Of a stretch of DNA of 64,000 bases, positions 34,033 to 46,511 are shown piece after piece. Numbering within the stretch: position 1 is the stretch's first letter; the number at the start of each line of letters is the position of its first letter. The notes under the pieces were generated by a model. That model worked only from the letters and a program-made list of their open reading frames with translations. It was not told where the DNA came from and did no database searches. The position numbers and the translations under genes are program-made. The stretch comes from Croceibacterium atlanticum (lineage in GTDB: Bacteria; Pseudomonadota; Alphaproteobacteria; Sphingomonadales; Sphingomonadaceae), in assembly GCF_001008165.2 (NCBI RefSeq), contig NZ_CP011452.2:2542001-2606000 (forward strand), in the 5' to 3' direction.

Positions 34033-34752
34033 TCAGGCTACGGCGAAGCCGACGAGTTGGTAGCCGACGAGCATGAAGCCCGCGGTCATGAGAAGAGTGT
34101 TGGCGGCGAAGGCGTGACGCATGAAGCTCTCGGTCCTGCGTCAGAAGCCCATCACGATCAGGATTGCGCCAAGGGCGAGCAATTGCCCGATTTCCACACC
34201 GACATTGAAGGCGAGAAGATTTGGGATGAGGCCATCTTCGGCGATCTCGAATTCGATGATCTTTGTGGCAAGGCCGAAGCCGTGAAAGAAGCCGAAAATG
34301 AGGGTTGCTGCCTTGGTACTTGGCTGGAATCCGAACCACCGCTGGAAGGCACCGAGATTGTCCAAGGCCTTGTAGACGACCGACAGACCGATGATCGCAT
34401 CGATGAGATAGGCGTTGGCGGTGATACCGGTCAGGACACCGAAAAGCAGCGTGGTTGAATGGCCGATCGCGAACAGCGTCACGTAGATTCCGACGTCCTT
34501 CAACCGGTAGAGAAAGAAGATGACGCCGAAAAGAAAGAGCAGGTGATCGTATCCGGTCACCATGTGTTTCGCGCCGAGATAGATGAAGGGCAGGATCAGC
34601 GTTCCGCTGCTCTCCTGGATGTAGCCCTTGTCCCCCTCGGCGACATTGTACGCCCACGCTTCGGCACCCGAGGCGAGGAAGATCAACAGAACTGCAGCGA
34701 GCGCGAGAATGCGCACGACTGATGTATTGGAAAGAGATTGCGTTATGGACAT
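34033..34752 (-). pseudogene. HupE/UreJ-like metal permease with in-frame TGA
   Basis: The reading frame encodes a HupE/UreJ family protein: signal-like start MSITQSLSNTSVVRILALAAVL, a processed N-terminus near GAEAWAYN, several membrane helices and the conserved His motif LGAKHMVTGYDHLLFLFGVIFF plus FGFFHGFGLATKI. The frame meets TGA at 34143-34141 after IVMGF, then continues without interruption for 36 codons (RRTESFMRHAFAANTLLMTAG...GYQLVGFAVA) to a TGA at 34035-34033. A TGG at that position would restore the last helix. The truncated 203-residue product may lose the final membrane segment; an error in the read or a real nonsense change are both possible. Confidence 0.8.
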
Positions 34753-34820
34753 TATTTCGTTCTCCGGTCCCGGATGTCGGCCGCCCGCGGGATTGCACCC
34801 TGCGGACGACCGCTCCGGCT

Positions 34821-39237
<4,417 letters not shown>

Positions 39238-39239
39238 GA

Positions 39240-40463
39240 TCAATAACCCCCAACAAGTTCGATGAAGCGGCCAGTCAGTCGGTCGTAGTCGACCTTGGCC
39301 TGATGATATTCGGCGAGCGCATCGACGAAGCGGACTCTGGCTTCGTGCAATGCGGTCTGGGCAATGGAGACATCGAGAAAGGTGAACCCTCCGCGATTGT
39401 AGCCGGCACGGACCTCCCGCAGGGTCTGTTCGGCACCGGGCACCACCTGCTCCTGGATCGCCTCGGCCTGGTGGCGCGCCTCTTCGACGCGTTCGGCAGC
39501 CAGAGCGATCTGCCGGCGACGCTGGAACCGTTCGACCGCGAGGTCCGCCTCTACCTGCCGCTGCTCGGCCGCGGCGCGGTCGATGTTGGCCCGATTGAGC
39601 GCGCGGTTGGGCAAAGGCAGCGAGAAGCCCGCAATGACGGCGACGTCGCCATTGCCGAACAACCTGGGTCCCGCGAAGACAGTTGGATCGGTGCGCGAAT
39701 TGGCTTCCTGGAGGCGATAGTTCGCGTCCGCCCTCTCGCGCCGGGCCTGGAAAACGGCAAGATCGACTGGCGTAAGGTCGGCAGTGGTGATGGCAATCTC
39801 TTCGGCTTCGAGGAAGCCCGAGGTCACGACTCCGATGCTGCGTGGATCTCCGCCGGTAAGGAGCGCCAGGCGCGCCAGAGCGGCTTCGAAGGCGTGTTCC
39901 GCCAGCCCAAGATCCACCCGGGCTTCGGCCAGTTGTGTGCGGGCCCGCGTTCCGGCGAACAGAGGGTCGCGCGCCTCATCGACCCTGCGCTGCACCTCAT
40001 TGGCGAGGGTCTCGGCGATCTCGACCCTGCTCCTGGCAAGTTCGAGCGACAAGGCGGCGGCTTGCGCTTCCACGTACAACGCCTGGACTTCGCTCGCGAG
40101 ATCGAGACGCCGCACGAGCGCCTCGGCCTCGGCAACGGCGATATCGCCTTGCGCGAGGCCCACGCGCGCCGCGCGTTTGCCGCCGCGCTCCAGTCGCTGG
40201 TTGTAAGTCCCGTCGATCTGCCATTGGGAAAAGCCCGGGGTGCCGATGTTCTCGACGGTCCCATCGATCGTGGGCGCGGGGTTGGTATCGGCAGCGCTTC
40301 GCGCTGCGTTGAGGCCGTCGAGGCGCGCGGCGGTCGCCTCGCCCTGCGGTGAATTGGCGACCGCAGTTCGAACGGCCTCCTCGAGTGTGTACGTCTGGGC
40401 GGATGCCGAGGTCGCCCACACCAACGTGGCCGCCAGAAGGGCGGCACGCGTGGACACGTGCAT
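39240..40463 (-). CDS. Outer-membrane factor, CzcC/TolC type (copy 1)
   Basis: A 407-residue TolC-family outer-membrane channel. A signal peptide is evident (LLAATLVWATSASA, cut before QTYTLEEAV), and two repeats of long coiled helices follow (AARSAADTNPAPTIDGTVENIGTPG..., REVRAGYNRGGFTFLDVSIAQTALHEARVRFVDALAEYHQAKVDYDRLTG). It forms the exit duct of the first CzcCBA pump. The gene precedes czcB by a two-base gap and follows a small His-rich protein gene by 62 bp, all on the same strand. Confidence 0.93.
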   Translation of the reverse strand: MHVSTRAALLAATLVWATSASAQTYTLEEAVRTAVANSPQGEATAARLDGLNAARSAADTNPAPTIDGTVENIGTPGFSQWQIDGTYNQRLERGGKRAARVGLAQGDIAVAEAEALVRRLDLASEVQALYVEAQAAALSLELARSRVEIAETLANEVQRRVDEARDPLFAGTRARTQLAEARVDLGLAEHAFEAALARLALLTGGDPRSIGVVTSGFLEAEEIAITTADLTPVDLAVFQARRERADANYRLQEANSRTDPTVFAGPRLFGNGDVAVIAGFSLPLPNRALNRANIDRAAAEQRQVEADLAVERFQRRRQIALAAERVEEARHQAEAIQEQVVPGAEQTLREVRAGYNRGGFTFLDVSIAQTALHEARVRFVDALAEYHQAKVDYDRLTGRFIELVGGY

Positions 40464-40525
40464 GATAGACTGCTCCTGATTGTCTGAATGGAAATTGGCC
40501 CGGAATGCGGGCCGGATTCAGAAAA

Positions 40526-40879
40526 TCAGGCTGATGGGGGCTGTGTTAACGGAGCCGGCGAAGAGCCGATGAGAGGCGGTGTCTCGCCCGGCCGCAGAAG
40601 TGTTCGAGACGCAGGGGCGTTGCCCGCGAACTCGGTCTGGTCCGGCATCGCAATCGAGCTGTGCGAATGCGAAGCGGGGTGAGGCACGATATCTTCGGAC
40701 GCGAGCGAATCGGCGTCTGTCTCGACCTCGATGACATCGGCGGAATTGTGCTCATGCGCATGATGCGCGCTTGCCGCCTCGTGTGCATGCGCCGCTTCCA
40801 GATGCGGAATCGATCCCGGAAGTCCGCCATGCGAGACCAGGAGCAATGCCAACAAAAACAGGAAATGGAGCTGGCGCAT
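40526..40879 (-). CDS. Small His-rich exported protein (CzcI-like), copy 1
   Basis: A 117-residue protein starting MRQLHFLFLLALLLVSHGG at 40879; the longer frame is Arg-rich and unlikely. The N-terminus is a signal or anchor, and the next part is His-rich (EAAHAHEAASAHHAHEHNSADV, PASHSHS), followed by a Pro-rich end. It is the first gene of the minus-strand czc operon. Its role may be metal sensing or binding in the periplasm, as proposed for CzcI-like proteins, but no family match is certain. A similar gene precedes the second czc operon at 44,820. Confidence 0.6.
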   Translation of the reverse strand: MRQLHFLFLLALLLVSHGGLPGSIPHLEAAHAHEAASAHHAHEHNSADVIEVETDADSLASEDIVPHPASHSHSSIAMPDQTEFAGNAPASRTLLRPGETPPLIGSSPAPLTQPPSA

Positions 40880-41002
40880 CGGCGGGCGGTTAGCCGATCG
40901 CAAGCGAATGGGCAAGCCGCGGGGACCGGTTTTTGAGCGATTGCTTGCCGTACGACCCCGTGTCCGACGGAAGATCCGGCGCGTGCGAGGTTGCACGCAG
41001 CA

Positions 41003-41073
41003 AAAAGAGAGAAGAGGGAGCTTTGCTCTTCCTGAACCGGGATATGCCCGTCCCGGCGATCAGGAGACCTCCC
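41003..41073 (+). promoter_or_regulatory. Recurring leader upstream of the ardC-like gene
   Basis: Purine tract GAGAGAAGAGGGAGC with a GAGC-TTT-GCTC hairpin, a CCGGGA/TCCCGG hairpin at about 41,038-41,056, then ATCAGGAG at 41059-41066, seven bases before the ATG at 41074. The same order of elements is found at three other starts. Confidence 0.5.
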
Positions 41074-42003
41074 ATGACCAAGTCCCGCCGCGCTGCTTCA
41101 GCTTCGCCAGCCCACCGCATCACTGCCGCCATCATTGAAAAGCTCGAGCAAGGCACCAAGCCCTGGGTCAAGCCGTGGCGCGGCGTGCCGGTCTCGCGAC
41201 CCTTGCGGAGCTGCGGGACACCCTATCGCGGCATGAACACCTTCTGGCTGTGGATGGTGGCCGATTGCTGCGACTTCGCCTCGCCATACTGGATGACCTA
41301 CCGCCAGTGCCAGAAACTTGGCGGACAGGTTCGCAAGGGCGAGAAGTCGACCATCGCGATCTTCTACAAGAGTTACACCAAGGAGGTCGAAAACGCCGAA
41401 GGCGAGGCCGACACCGAGAACCGGCGCGTGCTCAAGGCCTATGCCGTGTTCAATGCCGACCAGTGCGACGGCCTCCCTGCATTTTACCATCCCAAGCCGC
41501 TGGTTGCCGCGCTTGAGCCCGCAGGACGCGAAGACCGCCTCGATGCCTTCTTTGCCCATATCGGCGCAGACCTGCGCCATCACGGTGCGCAGGCCTATTA
41601 CGAGCCGCTGCGCGACCGGGTCACCATGCCGCCAGCCGAACTCTTCCAAGCCTATGACCACTATTACGCGACACTCGCCCACGAGCTGTCGCACTGGACC
41701 GGGCATTCTTCGCGGCTCGACCGCGACCTCAAGAACCGCTTCGGCAGCGATGCCTATGCTGCCGAGGAATTGATCGCCGAATTGTCCTCGGCCATCCTCG
41801 GGGCCGAACTGGGTCTTCCGGTCACCCACCTCGACCATCACGCCAGCTACATCGCGTCCTGGCTCAAGATCCTCAAATCTGACGAGCGCGCGATCCTGAC
41901 CGCTGCGGCCAAGGCCGAGGAAGCGGCCAGCCTGTTGCTTGACCTTGGTGGTCACCAATCCCGTGAAAGCGAGGCCGACATCGATCTCGCTGATGCAGCC
42001 TGA
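41074..42003 (+). CDS. ArdC-like antirestriction protein with metallopeptidase domain
   Basis: A 309-residue protein starting MTKSRRAASASPAHRITAAI at 41074. The N-terminal part is the ArdC/ssDNA-binding domain (IEKLEQGTKPWVKPWRG, TPYRGMNTFWLWM, KLGGQVRKGEKSTIAIFYKS). The C-terminal part has a zinc-peptidase motif HELSHWTGHSSRLDRDL (HExxH) and YAAEELIAELSSAI. IncW ArdC protects incoming DNA against restriction and binds single-stranded DNA; the same role is inferred. It follows the recurring leader and precedes a conserved small gene by 12 bp, in the mobile-element module. Confidence 0.88.
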   Translation: MTKSRRAASASPAHRITAAIIEKLEQGTKPWVKPWRGVPVSRPLRSCGTPYRGMNTFWLWMVADCCDFASPYWMTYRQCQKLGGQVRKGEKSTIAIFYKSYTKEVENAEGEADTENRRVLKAYAVFNADQCDGLPAFYHPKPLVAALEPAGREDRLDAFFAHIGADLRHHGAQAYYEPLRDRVTMPPAELFQAYDHYYATLAHELSHWTGHSSRLDRDLKNRFGSDAYAAEELIAELSSAILGAELGLPVTHLDHHASYIASWLKILKSDERAILTAAAKAEEAASLLLDLGGHQSRESEADIDLADAA

Positions 42004-42014
42004 GGAGCAGTGAG

Positions 42015-42455
42015 ATGGGACGTTCCGTCAGCTATCCGACCGGCTCCGTGGTGGCCTTTCGCCTGCTCGATGAGGGCGAAGACGACGATGTCGACTGGGT
42101 TTATGAGTGCCTCGTCGACGAGGTCATCGACACCATGAAGGCGACCTTTCCTTCCTTCGAACGCTTCGATGGATGGCGCGGCCGCGAGGATCGCATCCTC
42201 TTGCGCAACGCCTTCGCCGATTGCGGCATATCGACATATTGCGGGCTCGCTGCGATCTGGCTCGCCGAGCGGGATGACGCCCGCTATTGGGAAGCCGATT
42301 TCTACGTCCCACGAACGGCAAGGGCACGGCACTGGCTCGCCCAGGTGTCGGGACGCTTCATCGACCTGTTCGGGGATCTGCGCCTGATCGGGCGATTCTC
42401 GAATGGCGAAGCGATCTTCGAGCGCTCCCGATCCACCTGCGACATCGGGACCTGA
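42015..42455 (+). CDS. Conserved hypothetical of the ArdC module
   Basis: A 146-residue soluble protein: MGRSVSYPTGSVVAFRLLDE, an acidic patch, then FERFDGWRGREDRILLRNAFADCGISTYCGLAAIWLAE and ARHWLAQVSGRFIDLFGDLRLIG. I know no domain for it, but the same kind of gene is usually found between ardC and DUF2493 genes on sphingomonad plasmids. The 12-bp gap from ardC and the shared direction suggest one operon. Predicted cytoplasmic, no signal peptide. Confidence 0.7.
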   Translation: MGRSVSYPTGSVVAFRLLDEGEDDDVDWVYECLVDEVIDTMKATFPSFERFDGWRGREDRILLRNAFADCGISTYCGLAAIWLAERDDARYWEADFYVPRTARARHWLAQVSGRFIDLFGDLRLIGRFSNGEAIFERSRSTCDIGT

Positions 42456-42466
42456 TCCTGCCTCAT

Positions 42467-42624
42467 CCCTGTCCGCCGGGAGAGGCCCTTGGGCCGGTCG
42501 GGGCGCGCCGCAACCTGCGGCCCGTCGGCCCGTGTTGCCCGCGCCAGCCTAGGGCCGCAGGTTTCCCGCTGCGCGGTGCGTCTCGCCCCTTTTACCGGCC
42601 CTGATCGGGCTCCGGCGGACAGGG
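42467..42624. repeat. 158-bp long imperfect inverted repeat
   Basis: Nested arms pair end to end: 42467-42482 with 42610-42624 (15 bp, one bulged G), GGGCCGGT 42491-42498 with 42594-42601, GGGGCG 42500-42505 with 42584-42589, 42504-42511 with 42573-42580 (one wobble, overlapping the previous arm) and 12 perfect bp 42512-42523 with 42552-42563. The loop is 42524-42551. It lies between the conserved hypothetical and the DUF2493 gene, in the position of the recurring leader. Confidence 0.8.
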
Positions 42625-42659
42625 CCGAGGCAATAGTGCCTCCTCTCCTTGTCCCCGCG

Positions 42660-42673
42660 ATCAGGAGACACCC
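42660..42673 (+). promoter_or_regulatory. ATCAGGAG ribosome-binding box before the DUF2493 gene
   Basis: ATCAGGAG at 42660-42667 lies six bases before the ATG at 42674. Upstream, a GAGGCA-ATAG-TGCCTC hairpin (about 42,627-42,642) sits between the long inverted repeat and this box. Confidence 0.5.
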
Positions 42674-43612
42674 ATGTACGACAGCTTCATCGACCAGTTG
42701 AGCGGCCTTGACCTTTCAGGCCTCAGCATCAGGCCAGCTCCCTTCAACGAGACCGACTTTCCCTGCGAGGACGCGATTGACCAGACGCTTGGCGCCGTCT
42801 GGTCCGACCTCTTCGCGATGTTTTCCGACACCGCCCTGGAAGCCGATGCCGAGGACATTGCCTGGGGCGTGGTCAATCTGTTTCACCGCGCAGCCAGCCG
42901 CAAGTCGGCTCAACTTGATCGGGCCAGCGACGAGATCAGGGTCCTTCTAGCATCAGCCGATGGCTCCGAAGTGCATTCGAGCAATCTTGAAGAGCAGGTC
43001 GAGCGTGCGCAGGCTGCCGAAGCCAGCATGCTGGCCTTCGAGCAGATGCGCGAGGCTGCTGCAGCACTCTATCGCGACGAAACTGGTTCCTCGTGGAAGC
43101 CCGTTTCGGGCTCGCGTACGAGCCATTCGCGCCACCTTACTTCGGCTGTGATCGATGCCCGCGATTTCCTCCGCGCACGTGCTGAGAACCGGCGTCACGC
43201 CCTGATCCCTGAAGGAACTCCGGTCGTCTTTGCCGGTGGTCGCCAGAGCTTCGACAACGCTGAGGACGCGCGCATCTATGCCGACACTATCTGGGCAACG
43301 CTGGACAAGGTTCGCGATGCGGTTCCCGATCTCTTCCTGGTCCATGGCGGCGACGGCAAGGGTGCCGATCGCCTCGCCGCGAGCTGGGCTGAACGCCGCG
43401 AAGTCCAGCAGCTGACCTTTTCGCTCGATCGTCGTCTTGGTGCCCGCGCCGGGTTCAAGCGCAACGAGCAGATGCTCTCGCTCAATCCGCGCTACGTTGT
43501 CGCCTTTCCGGGCAATGGCGTGACTGAACGGCTAGTGATCGACGCCAAGACGCGCCGGATCACCGTGGTCGATCGCAGGACCGTCACGTCCCGATCCAAG
43601 ACTAAGGGATAA
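42674..43612 (+). CDS. DUF2493 protein (SLOG-like domain)
   Basis: A 312-residue protein. The N-terminal half is helical and variable; the C-terminal half has a DUF2493 Rossmann-like domain: TPVVFAGGRQSFDNAEDARIYADTIW, then VHGGDGKGADRLAASWAERREV (nucleotide-binding G-G-x-x-G-A-D-x-L-A signature), RNEQMLSLNPRYVVAFPGNG. This is a SLOG-superfamily fold thought to bind nucleotides. Such proteins travel on plasmids and ICEs, often with ArdC and helicase genes; the role is unknown. It follows the long inverted repeat. A perfect 9-bp inverted repeat (43624-43632/43652-43660) after the stop could be its terminator. Confidence 0.85.
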   Translation: MYDSFIDQLSGLDLSGLSIRPAPFNETDFPCEDAIDQTLGAVWSDLFAMFSDTALEADAEDIAWGVVNLFHRAASRKSAQLDRASDEIRVLLASADGSEVHSSNLEEQVERAQAAEASMLAFEQMREAAAALYRDETGSSWKPVSGSRTSHSRHLTSAVIDARDFLRARAENRRHALIPEGTPVVFAGGRQSFDNAEDARIYADTIWATLDKVRDAVPDLFLVHGGDGKGADRLAASWAERREVQQLTFSLDRRLGARAGFKRNEQMLSLNPRYVVAFPGNGVTERLVIDAKTRRITVVDRRTVTSRSKTKG

Positions 43613-43623
43613 TAGCCTGTTGG

Positions 43624-43660
43624 TCGCCGCAGCGTTTCTACCATCGATTAGCTGCGGCGA
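43624..43660 (+). terminator. Possible hairpin terminator after DUF2493 gene
   Basis: A perfect 9-bp inverted repeat, TCGCCGCAG and CTGCGGCGA, with a 19-base loop. No T tract follows, so a role in termination is uncertain. Confidence 0.3.
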
Positions 43661-43742
43661 TCATCACAGACAATCGTCGTCGATTGCCTTTTCGGTTGGA
43701 GAGGGGATTTCTTGGGAAGGCATCTCGGGTTATCCGCCCCGC

Positions 43743-44696
43743 ATGCACCACGCCGACTCCAATCCGCTCGCCCATGATCACAACTTCCTGAGCGCCTCGC
43801 ACGACGCCCATGAGCGGCGCACGCGTTATGTCGTTGCCTTGACCGCCGCGATGATGGTGGTCGAAATCATCGCTGGCCTGTGGACCGGATCGATGGCGCT
43901 TCTAGCCGATGGTATCCACATGGCGACCCATGCAGGTACCTTGGGCGTCGCGGCCTTCGCCTACTGGTTTGCCAGGCGCCATGCGAACAACCCGCGTTTC
44001 ACATTCGGTACCGGCAAGGTGGGCGACCTCGCCGGCTTCGCGAGCGCGCTTGTCCTCGCCATCTTCGCAATCGGGATCGCGGTTGAATCGGCTCAAAGGT
44101 TCGTCAGTCCGCTCACGATTGCCTATACCGAGGCTATCTGGATCGCCGTGCTCGGCCTCGTGGTGAACCTCGCGAGTGCCTGGCTGCTTGGTGCCGATCA
44201 TCACCATGGGCATGATCACGACCATCATCATCACCACGACCATGCGCATGCCGATAACAATCTGCGGTCCGCCTATTTCCACGTGCTTGCCGATGCCCTG
44301 ACCTCCGTCCTGGCTATCGTGGCCCTTCTCGCCGGCATGTACCTCGGCTGGGCATGGATGGACGCGGCAATGGGGCTGGTGGGTGCATTCGTGATCGGGC
44401 GCTGGTCATGGTCACTGCTGCGCGATACCGCTGCCGTGCTTGTCGACGCCGAAGCGGCCTCTGAACGGTACACAGAGGTGCGCGAGGCGCTCGAGGACCG
44501 GGACGCCGCGATCGGCGATCTGCACATCTGGCGGATCGGTCCCGGCAAGTATGCAGTCATCGCCTCGCTCATCGCCGATGATCCGCTCGCGCCCGACAAT
44601 TATGCCAGCCGACTTTCAGAGTATGCAGAATATGTGCACGTCACGATCGAAGTTCATCGCTGCGAGCATCCGCATCCCGAGCTTCGCGCGGCCTGA
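43743..44696 (+). CDS. dmeF: DmeF-type cation diffusion facilitator
   Basis: A 317-residue CDF exporter with six membrane segments, starting at the ATG 43743 (MHHADSNPLAHDH). It contains the DmeF signature LLADGIHMATHAGTLG, the TM5 motif YFHVLADALTSV (H-x3-D) and a cytoplasmic loop rich in His between TM4 and TM5 (HHGHDHDHHHHHDHAHADN). DmeF exports cobalt, zinc or nickel to the periplasm, feeding CzcCBA pumps; an RcnR-like regulator often lies nearby but none is visible here. It heads the plus-strand metal region and is 123 bp from the next gene. The N-terminal His (MHHAD.. AHDHN) may be a second metal site. Confidence 0.92.
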   Translation: MHHADSNPLAHDHNFLSASHDAHERRTRYVVALTAAMMVVEIIAGLWTGSMALLADGIHMATHAGTLGVAAFAYWFARRHANNPRFTFGTGKVGDLAGFASALVLAIFAIGIAVESAQRFVSPLTIAYTEAIWIAVLGLVVNLASAWLLGADHHHGHDHDHHHHHDHAHADNNLRSAYFHVLADALTSVLAIVALLAGMYLGWAWMDAAMGLVGAFVIGRWSWSLLRDTAAVLVDAEAASERYTEVREALEDRDAAIGDLHIWRIGPGKYAVIASLIADDPLAPDNYASRLSEYAEYVHVTIEVHRCEHPHPELRAA

Positions 44697-44719
44697 TCGC
44701 GCCGTTCTAAAAGACCGAA

Positions 44720-44748
44720 ACAGTATTCGAGGACTGTTATACTGTAAC
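44720..44748 (+). promoter_or_regulatory. Inverted repeats upstream of czc operon 2
   Basis: ACAGTAT (44720-44726) and ATACTGT (44739-44745) are exact inverted repeats, and GTTATACTGTAAC (44736-44748) has GTTA/TAAC ends. They lie 75-100 bp upstream of the next start codon, in a 123-bp gap after dmeF. A metal-responsive regulator site is plausible; no regulator gene is adjacent. Confidence 0.4.
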
Positions 44749-44819
44749 AAAAGACTTATACTTCATCGTGTTACGGAACTTGCAATCTTGATGCGGTTTG
44801 CTAGGAGCCGTTGGAATCC

Positions 44820-45194
44820 ATGACTACAAGCTATCGTCGCCTTGTCCTGCACCCTTTCGTCGTCCTGCTTATGCTGGTCGCGATGGTGTTCGTGACGGCG
44901 GCGGATGCTGCTGCTTGCGGTGCCGAAGTGGCGCCCGGAAGCACGCCCGTTCTGGCTTCGCTCGATAGCGCGTCTGCGTCATCCGCAGCCGCCGACGAAG
45001 TGCCGGGCGATCCGGATGCGCCGGCCGAGCAACACGGCGTGTGTGGACACGGCCATTGCCATCACGGGGCGAGCTTTGCCGGCACCGTGCAGAAGAATTC
45101 GGTCCCTCACTTGGTCGTGGTTCCCGATGCGCCTCCCGCCGAAGCGCTCGCTTCCGACATTACCGACCGACTGAAGCGCCCCCCTCGCGCCTGA
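44820..45194 (+). CDS. Small His-rich exported protein (CzcI-like), copy 2
   Basis: A 124-residue protein starting at ATG 44820 (MTTSYRRLVLHPFVVLLMLV). An N-terminal signal is followed by Ala/Ser/Asp-rich sequence and a Cys/His cluster, EQHGVCGHGHCHHGASF, then a Pro-rich end. The layout (signal, acidic low complexity, metal-binding cluster) matches the gene at 40,526-40,879, though sequence identity is low. It lies directly before czcC of operon 2, as CzcI-like proteins do. Function is inferred to be periplasmic metal binding or sensing. Confidence 0.62.
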   Translation: MTTSYRRLVLHPFVVLLMLVAMVFVTAADAAACGAEVAPGSTPVLASLDSASASSAAADEVPGDPDAPAEQHGVCGHGHCHHGASFAGTVQKNSVPHLVVVPDAPPAEALASDITDRLKRPPRA

Positions 45195-45257
45195 CGACCG
45201 TCACCGCGCTGCATGCCGCAGCGCAGTTCGGATCGTCAGCAGAGGAATTTTCGAAAA

Positions 45258-46511
45258 ATGTCAGCCATTCATTGGCGAGGGGTCCTCCTTGGAGGGCTGT
45301 TCCTCGCCGCTCAAGCCACGACCGTGGCGGCGCAGGAGCGTGAGCTTCTGACGCTCGAAGCTGCGCTCGCTCGTGCGGGCATCGTCGACAGCGCAGATGA
45401 GCCCCCAGAAAATCCGCGCCTGATCGGACCGCGGGCCGAAGCCGACGCGGCGCGGGCCCTGGTCGACCAGGCGCGGCTGCGGCCCAACCCCGAAATTGCT
45501 CTCGAAGCCGAAAACATTGCCGGAAGCGGCGCATTTTCGGGATTGCAGGCCACCGAGTACACTTTGTCCCTGAGCCAGCGGCTCGAATTGGGCGGCAAAC
45601 AAGGAGCGCGCGTCCGCGCCGCCCAAGCGGAAGCGCGCGTCGCGACCCTTTCAGGAGCGCTCTCGGTTGCTCAGCTCGGGCGATCGGTGCGCGAACGCTA
45701 TGTCGAAGCCGTCGCTGCGGCAGCCCGATTGGAACTCGCGCGCGACATAGTCGAGCGCAATCGCGAGCTTGCCAGGATCGCAGGCGTACTGGTCGATGTT
45801 GGGCGGGAGCCTCCCCTGCGCTCGCTTCGTGCCGAAGCGGCACTTGCGGAGGCGCTCGCGGAGCTTGAAGCGGCCCTGGCTGCCGACAGTACGGCGAGGA
45901 ACGCGCTCGCCGCGCTTTGGGGCGAGGCAACACCTGCTACGGACGTGCCTTCGGTGTTCCCCGAGATCGAACCTCCGGCGACGCTGCTCGCGTCACCTTC
46001 GGCCTTACGTCTTCAGGTCGCCCGTGCCGAACGCGAGGCCGCGGATGCCGCGATCGCCCGGGAACGCTCTTTAGGCATTCCGGATCCGGCAATATCCGCC
46101 GGAATCCGACGGTTCGAGGAAAGTAGAGACCAGGCGTTTCTCGTGGGGGTTTCGATCCCGCTTCCATTCCGTAATCGCAACCAGGGAAACATCGCCGCTG
46201 CCGAAGCGCGGCTTCGCGCCGCGACGGCGCGGGAAGCAATTGCCCGCACCGATTTCGAACTCGAGGTCACGCAGGCCCGCGGACAATTTCTGGCAGCCGA
46301 AGCGCGGGTCGAGACCCTCGCGGAGACGTCCTTACCCCAAGCCGAAGAAGCCTTGCGCCTCGTTCGGATTGGCTACCGCAACGGCAGGTTTCCGCTGATC
46401 GAAGTTCTGGCTGCGGCCGAAGCACGCGACACCATCCGTGAAGCTTTGATTCAAGCTCAGGAAGATCGTGGTCGCCTGGCGGCGACACTGATCTGGCTCG
46501 GTGCACAATGA
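45258..46511 (+). CDS. Outer-membrane factor, CzcC/TolC type (copy 2)
   Basis: A 417-residue outer-membrane channel starting MSAIHWRGVLLGGLFLAAQ at 45258; the signal ends near TTVAAQERELL. TolC-type repeats are visible in the coiled helices (ARALVDQARLRPNPEIALEAENIAG, GGKQGARVRAAQAEARVATL, SLPQAEEALRLVRIGYRNGRFPLIEVLAAAEARDT). It partners the second RND pump. The gene ends with an ATGA overlap into the adaptor gene, and begins 63 bp after the His-rich protein gene. Confidence 0.92.
   Translation: MSAIHWRGVLLGGLFLAAQATTVAAQERELLTLEAALARAGIVDSADEPPENPRLIGPRAEADAARALVDQARLRPNPEIALEAENIAGSGAFSGLQATEYTLSLSQRLELGGKQGARVRAAQAEARVATLSGALSVAQLGRSVRERYVEAVAAAARLELARDIVERNRELARIAGVLVDVGREPPLRSLRAEAALAEALAELEAALAADSTARNALAALWGEATPATDVPSVFPEIEPPATLLASPSALRLQVARAEREAADAAIARERSLGIPDPAISAGIRRFEESRDQAFLVGVSIPLPFRNRNQGNIAAAEARLRAATAREAIARTDFELEVTQARGQFLAAEARVETLAETSLPQAEEALRLVRIGYRNGRFPLIEVLAAAEARDTIREALIQAQEDRGRLAATLIWLGAQ

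Noticed and set aside
34141-34143. Selenocysteine or programmed readthrough at the TGA of hupE
   Set aside because: The expected residue is Trp, and HupE proteins are not selenoproteins; mutation or error is simpler.
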